The translations under genes were made by a program, and so were the position numbers. 64,000 nt of DNA, from positions 61,744 through 125,743 of the forward strand of contig JAYKIL010000021.1 of assembly GCA_035284745.1 (NCBI GenBank), given 5' to 3'. Position 1 is the first letter of the stretch, and every line of letters starts with the position of its first letter. Positions 60,562 through 64,000 of this stretch are shown in pieces. The DNA comes from JAYKJB01 sp035284745 [NCBI: Candidatus Sericytochromatia bacterium] (lineage in GTDB: Bacteria; Cyanobacteriota; Sericytochromatia; S15B-MN24). The notes under the pieces are model-generated. The model saw only the letters and a program-made list of their open reading frames with translations, was not told the DNA's origin and did not search any database.

Positions 60562-61578
60562 TCAACCTGACGCCAGGCCATCGCGCGAAATTTTTCGCAC
60601 CCAGGCCAGGTCTTGCTTGAGAGCCTCTTCCAAATCGTTGAGGCCCACCACGGTGGTCGCAGAGGCCGCCAATGCCTGGAGCAAAGCGTGGGTTGCGAGG
60701 TCCTCCACAGCCAAAGCAGGCCCGGGCCCACTGAATGGCGAGGGCGTCGCCGGACGATGCTCTCGCTTTTGTTGACCAAGGCGCGTCAAGACATCCGGGC
60801 GAGGCGCCCCGGACAAGGCAGCCTGCTTCAATGCCAGGGCCTGATCGTCCGACAAGCCCAGCGCCTCCACTTCCACCTGACGCAGCGTTTCAAGGCGTTT
60901 GCGGGTTTCAGCGACCGTCACGCCGCCCGCCACGATGGCATCCAGCAACGTGGCCCGCAACCCAGCGTCAGGCACCTGGTTAACCAGGATGGCGTGCGAA
61001 GGGGTCAACGCTTCAAAGACAGTGCTGTTGGAGGCCTCTCGCCAACGCAGCAGCACATCCGGCGGCAAATTCAGCAATCGCGTGCGCATGTGCACGTAAT
61101 CACGAGACTTTCCAAGTTTTTCCCCCAAACCTTCCTCAGTCCAACCGTATTTTTGTTTCAACTGCAACAGGTATTCCGCCTCTTCCAAAGGGGTCAGGTC
61201 CGCCCGCTGCAGATTCTCAAGCAAGGCCAAAACGGCGACTTCGTCTTCCCCATAATCCCGCACAATCGCAGGGATGGTAGCAAGCCCGGCCAATTCGGCT
61301 GCTCTCCAACGACGTTCTCCACACACCAAACGGTAACGCACAGGATCGTCGGGGTTCACGTCGCGACGGGCAATCACGATGATCGGCTGTATCACGCCGT
61401 GCTGTTTAATACTGTCAGCCAATTCCGACAAAGCCGTGGGGTCGAGCACTTGGCGCGGTTGCCCTGGCAGGGGGCCAATTTGAGCCAAGGGAACCTCTGG
61501 CACCGGCGTGCCTCGGCTTTGGCGCTTGGATTGGGCCAGTTGGTCGAAAGCCTTGAGCGAACTTGCAGGGGCTGGCAT
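60562..61578 (-). CDS. ParB/Spo0J-like partition protein
   Basis: A 338-residue DNA-binding protein. The ParB N-terminal (CTPase) domain has GERRWRA (87-93) and ENLQRAD (121-127). A KorB-like helix-turn-helix follows (about 147-170, TEEGLGEKLGKSRDYVHMRTRLL), and then a C-terminal dimerisation region. No parA is seen nearby; instead the start codon shares one base with the stop of an ExeA-type ATPase gene. So a chromosomal Spo0J role is uncertain; it may serve a separate DNA-handling system. Confidence 0.86.
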   Translation of the reverse strand: MPAPASSLKAFDQLAQSKRQSRGTPVPEVPLAQIGPLPGQPRQVLDPTALSELADSIKQHGVIQPIIVIARRDVNPDDPVRYRLVCGERRWRAAELAGLATIPAIVRDYGEDEVAVLALLENLQRADLTPLEEAEYLLQLKQKYGWTEEGLGEKLGKSRDYVHMRTRLLNLPPDVLLRWREASNSTVFEALTPSHAILVNQVPDAGLRATLLDAIVAGGVTVAETRKRLETLRQVEVEALGLSDDQALALKQAALSGAPRPDVLTRLGQQKREHRPATPSPFSGPGPALAVEDLATHALLQALAASATTVVGLNDLEEALKQDLAWVRKISRDGLASG

Positions 61579-62492
61579 CAGGCCATCTCCGTCAAAGCGG
61601 CCATCTCCAGGGCCTCCAGTGAGCCTTGGCCGCGCGCTGCAGCCTCCCGCTCGCATACCTCTCGGGCCCGATCACCGCTGATGAAAAAAGCACCTTCCGC
61701 GTGGGCGGACTGCATCATGTTGAACGCCAAGGTGCACACCCGGCGCGGGATGCCCCGGCTGGCAATATACAACACCTCCAGTGCCTCGGGCGCGAACAAC
61801 GGAGCGCCACCCCAGCCCGCCACTTGCAAGCGGAATTCAATCAATTCCGCCACCTCTTGGCGGTTCAAAGGATCCAACGTTGAAGTGGTAAAGATACGGC
61901 TTTCAATCTCAGGGTGCTTCGCGAGGTTCTGACGCAACGCCTCTTGACCGACCAAAACGACCGAAACGCTCTTCGCGTCCAAGGCGGAAAAGTTGTTGAT
62001 TTGCTTGAGAATGGGCAAGCCCCCATTGCCGCGAATCCCGTCGTGCAGAAGTTGGGCTTCGTCGATAATTAAAACCGGGTGGCGTCCTTGGGTGTAAGCA
62101 TCCATCAAGTAGCTGGCAAAAGCATCGAACTGCCCCAGTTTGGTGCCCTTGCGCGCCACACCGTAAAGGTCGCAAATATGTTTGAGCAATTGCAAGCCGG
62201 TATAACTGGGGTTACTGATGACCTGCACATCGTAGCTCTCCTGCTCAGCCAGAATACTCACCAAGCGACGCACCAGCATCGATTTACCGGCGCCATAGGC
62301 CCCGACGACGCTGACCATTCCTTGGCGCGATTCGATGCCCATAATCGTGCGCGTCAAACACGCCTTGAGATGGGGGGTCAAATACTGCCACCGCGGATCC
62401 TCACTCAGTTGGAAAGGCAACTCAACAAGGCCGAAATGAGACAGCAAATCGGCGAGGGTCTTCACCTGAAAAGGAGCGGTCAATGTCGTCAC
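61578..62492 (-). CDS. ExeA/TniB-like AAA ATPase
   Basis: A 304-residue AAA+ protein. I start it at GTG 62492, with GAGG five bases upstream. It begins with FGLVELPFQLSEDPRWQYLTP, the ExeA/GspA-type opening, then Walker A GAYGAGKS (64-71), Walker B VLIIDEAQ (139-146) and sensor LVGQEAL. The SRGIPRRVCTLAFNMM motif near the end matches the ExeA, MshM and TniB families. These act in secretion-pore assembly or transposition target choice; here the partner is ParB. No transposase lies in the window. Confidence 0.82.
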   Translation of the reverse strand: MTTLTAPFQVKTLADLLSHFGLVELPFQLSEDPRWQYLTPHLKACLTRTIMGIESRQGMVSVVGAYGAGKSMLVRRLVSILAEQESYDVQVISNPSYTGLQLLKHICDLYGVARKGTKLGQFDAFASYLMDAYTQGRHPVLIIDEAQLLHDGIRGNGGLPILKQINNFSALDAKSVSVVLVGQEALRQNLAKHPEIESRIFTTSTLDPLNRQEVAELIEFRLQVAGWGGAPLFAPEALEVLYIASRGIPRRVCTLAFNMMQSAHAEGAFFISGDRAREVCEREAAARGQGSLEALEMAALTEMA

Positions 62493-62700
62493 AAACACCT
62501 CGAAAATGACACCAAGCAGGAAAAACCAATACAATTCAGCGCGAAATTGACGGCATTATGTCAATTCAGGGCCTGGCCGAGCATCATGCCACAGCCCGAT
62601 CCGAGCGTCAACAGGCGCGAGGAAGCCTTCTTGCCTGCCAAGAACGGTCTTGCTGAGCGAGGCGTTGACGCTGAACGGTGGGCGCGTCATCATACGGGCA

Positions 62701-63014
62701 TGCCCAAGCCACGTTCTAAAAACCCAGCGTCCGCTCCATCGCCCACGCCCCCACCGCCTCTTTCGGCGGAGCCTGCGCTGCAGGCGCGCATCATCGACGC
62801 GGTAACAACCCACGGCGAGGCACATCGCGAAGGGGAGGTTACCACCTGGCTTTACAACGGGGACACGCTCAGCATCAAATATGTCGCCGCGGGCCCTACA
62901 CAGCCCTTGCGCCTGATGGTGGCGGCTTTTCGCCAGGGAGTCGTCTTTCAAATAGAAGGCGAGCAGCAGCAGGTCCTTAAACGGGGCGAGTGGGTCGAGG
63001 GCCTCCCCTCTTAA
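62701..63014 (+). CDS. small hypothetical protein
   Basis: About 104 residues from the ATG at 62701; an in-frame ATG at 62587 would add 38. It opens with a Pro/Ser/Lys-rich basic tail, then a compact part (RIIDAVTTHGEAHREGEVTTWLYNGDTLSIKYVAAG...MVAAFRQGVVFQIEGEQQQVLKRGEWVEGLPS) with regular strands. I do not know the family. It diverges from the ATPase gene and is followed by a terminator, which supports it being real. Confidence 0.5.
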
Positions 63015-63037
63015 GGGGTTGCAGCCCCTGTTTGTTT
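63014..63037 (+). terminator. intrinsic terminator after the small hypothetical gene
   Basis: AGGGG (63014-63018) pairs with CCCCT (63025-63029) around TTGCAG, followed by GTTTGTTT. It starts at the stop codon of the gene before it. Confidence 0.55.
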
Positions 63038-63056
63038 CCCGATGGCTTCAAAGTGG

Positions 63057-63647
63057 CTAAGGGTCAGCCCCTTTTGGTGCGGGCAGGGTTTTGTTGATGT
63101 AACGGAGCCCTAAGTTCGCAATGGCGCGGTTGGCGGAATCTAGGGCCCCCGCCTCCCAACTGAGGGACGGTGGCAAGTCCAGGTCAAAACTCACGTGCTT
63201 CAACAGCCCGCCCACCTCTATTCTAATTTCGGGCCCTTGCAGCCCGCCCCCCTGGTTGTAAGCACCATAATGTCCGTCAAAAAGATCGAACACCTTGCTT
63301 TCCAACAGCGCGTCAACCATTTTTATCAACTCGGCGCGAGTGGGCGTAAAATTGCCGCCACGCCCCCCGCTACCGGTCGTCTGGGCGCCATAGATGGCCG
63401 CTCCAGTGTGGGGAATGACCAACTCCGAATCACTGTGAGGCGTGGCCCGATAGCGAATCGTCCACACCACAGGCCGCCCCGACTTCCATTGATTCAGGAG
63501 CCTCGCAAAATCGTCTTGTCGAAAGTAGGGCACTTGGTAGGCAGAGAAACGGACCAACGGGTTCACCGGCAAAAAACAGGCACCGAGGCTTAAAAAGGCG
63601 TACGCCAGCACGCCCCAACGCAGCCCCTTCAACACCGACGCGGTCAT
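63057..63647 (-). CDS. putative lipoprotein, unknown function
   Basis: A 196-residue lipoprotein (signal MTASVLKGLRWGVLAYAFLSLGAC). The mature part has VVWTIRYRATPHSDSELVI, a Gly-rich loop (GSGGRGGN), LIKMVDALLESKVFDLFDGHYG and LKHVSFDLDLPPS, which looks like a small alpha/beta domain. It resembles uncharacterised lipoproteins that measure or bind at the envelope. The start overlaps the stop of the upstream small gene by four bases (ATGA), so the two are coupled. Confidence 0.7.
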   Translation of the reverse strand: MTASVLKGLRWGVLAYAFLSLGACFLPVNPLVRFSAYQVPYFRQDDFARLLNQWKSGRPVVWTIRYRATPHSDSELVIPHTGAAIYGAQTTGSGGRGGNFTPTRAELIKMVDALLESKVFDLFDGHYGAYNQGGGLQGPEIRIEVGGLLKHVSFDLDLPPSLSWEAGALDSANRAIANLGLRYINKTLPAPKGADP

Positions 63648-63835
63648 GAAACGTCCCCCGACACGCGCTCAAGCAGACCTTGATAGTTGCGCAACTCCTG
63701 CCGGAGGTAGGTCAATATTTCCTCATCGGGCGCCTCGGCAGCAGCCTCCTCGGAAATACGCGTTTCAAGCGTCTTCACGTACGTTTTTGTCCACCCCAGA
63801 TTGTCCGCATCGAGGCTTGTGACCTCATCCCACAT
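63644..63835 (-). CDS. small coiled-coil-like protein
   Basis: A 63-residue acidic protein with a helix pattern suited to a coiled coil (WTKTYVKTLETRISEEAAAE, ILTYLRQELRNYQGLLERV). The ATG at 63835 has GAGGG about ten bases upstream; a GTG three bases earlier is in frame. Coupled to the downstream lipoprotein gene. Function unknown. Confidence 0.55.
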   Translation of the reverse strand: MWDEVTSLDADNLGWTKTYVKTLETRISEEAAAEAPDEEILTYLRQELRNYQGLLERVSGDVS

Positions 63836-63952
63836 CACCGATACGCCCTCGCAATTAGAGGCCCAAAAGGCCCCTCAACTCACCCCATCATTCTACCCCC
63901 TCCTGGCACCATCCGTTAAAATATACAGACATCCTCAAGGGAAGGTGCTTTC

Positions 63953-64000
63953 TTGCCGATACCTAAGAGCAGGAAGCGAGTCTCTGGGAAAAAAAGGAGT
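63953..64000 (+). CDS. possible start of a basic protein, cut by window edge
   Basis: A TTG at 63953 with AAGGGAAGG seven bases upstream opens a frame of 16 Lys/Arg-rich codons (MPIPKSRKRVSGKKRS) before the window ends. The strong ribosome site suggests a real gene start, but too little is present to name it. Confidence 0.35.
   Translation, partial: MPIPKSRKRVSGKKRS

Noticed and set aside
62079-62700. Long plus-strand frame leading into the 62701-63014 gene
   Set aside because: It runs opposite the ExeA-type ATPase coding region, so the upstream part is a shadow; only the end looks like a gene.
1-64000. tRNA genes, rRNA genes and CRISPR arrays
   Set aside because: No tRNA T-arm patterns in the gaps, no rRNA-like stretches and no regularly spaced direct repeats were seen.

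Overview
The window reads as about 64 kb of bacterial chromosome from a diderm. Coding density is high and GC is moderately high, with many TTG and GTG starts. I see no tRNA or rRNA gene, CRISPR array or intact insertion sequence. Several traits point, by inference only, to a non-photosynthetic member or relative of the Cyanobacteriota: a yggS-sepF-proC-yggT cell-division operon, an SLH-domain surface protein, a DUF2993 protein, MlaE/F/D-type lipid transport, a GAACnnnnGTTC-type LexA operator, and huge Ser/Thr kinase-ATPase-GAF proteins that recall cyanobacterial HstK. The SLH and Mla features would also fit a diderm Firmicute, so the placement is open.

Layout. 1-2.5 kb holds housekeeping genes on the minus strand (metK end, dnaB, rplI). 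2.7-8.3 kb carries a small membrane protein, two lipoproteins, an orphan protein with flagellar-cap (FliD) motifs, and an HPr-kinase-like/PqqD pair. lexA follows, with its own operator and promoter at 9.0 kb. 9.1-20.8 kb is a full Tad (tight adherence, type IVb pilus) locus: three small Flp-type prepilins, a terminator, prepilin peptidase, TadE-like minor pilins, a TadG-like protein, CpaB, the CpaC secretin, a single fused TadZ-TadA ATPase, TadB, TadC and a DUF192 protein. 21-27.4 kb carries surface or periplasmic beta-propeller and repeat lipoproteins. 27.6-33.1 kb is an outer-membrane block: SLH protein, DUF2993 protein, MlaE, MlaF, and an MlaD with a barrel-like C-terminus.

33.3-59.2 kb is dominated by three paralogous giants of 1530-1826 residues. 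Each runs Ser/Thr kinase, AAA ATPase, TPR array and tandem GAF; two end in a GGDEF diguanylate cyclase domain. All three kinases have lost the Arg of the HRD motif. Between them lie the yggT-proC-sepF-yggS operon, a lipoprotein hydrolase, a Xer recombinase, a LipM-like transferase, an ABC-F ATPase and an exbB-exbD-btuF-like uptake operon. 59.2-64 kb holds a GNAT acetyltransferase, a ParB homologue coupled to an ExeA-type ATPase, and small uncharacterised genes.

Taken together the window is rich in envelope and surface functions (Tad pilus, secreted propellers, lipid transport) next to candidate c-di-GMP signalling. The signalling giants could control surface attachment, but nothing in the sequence proves that link.
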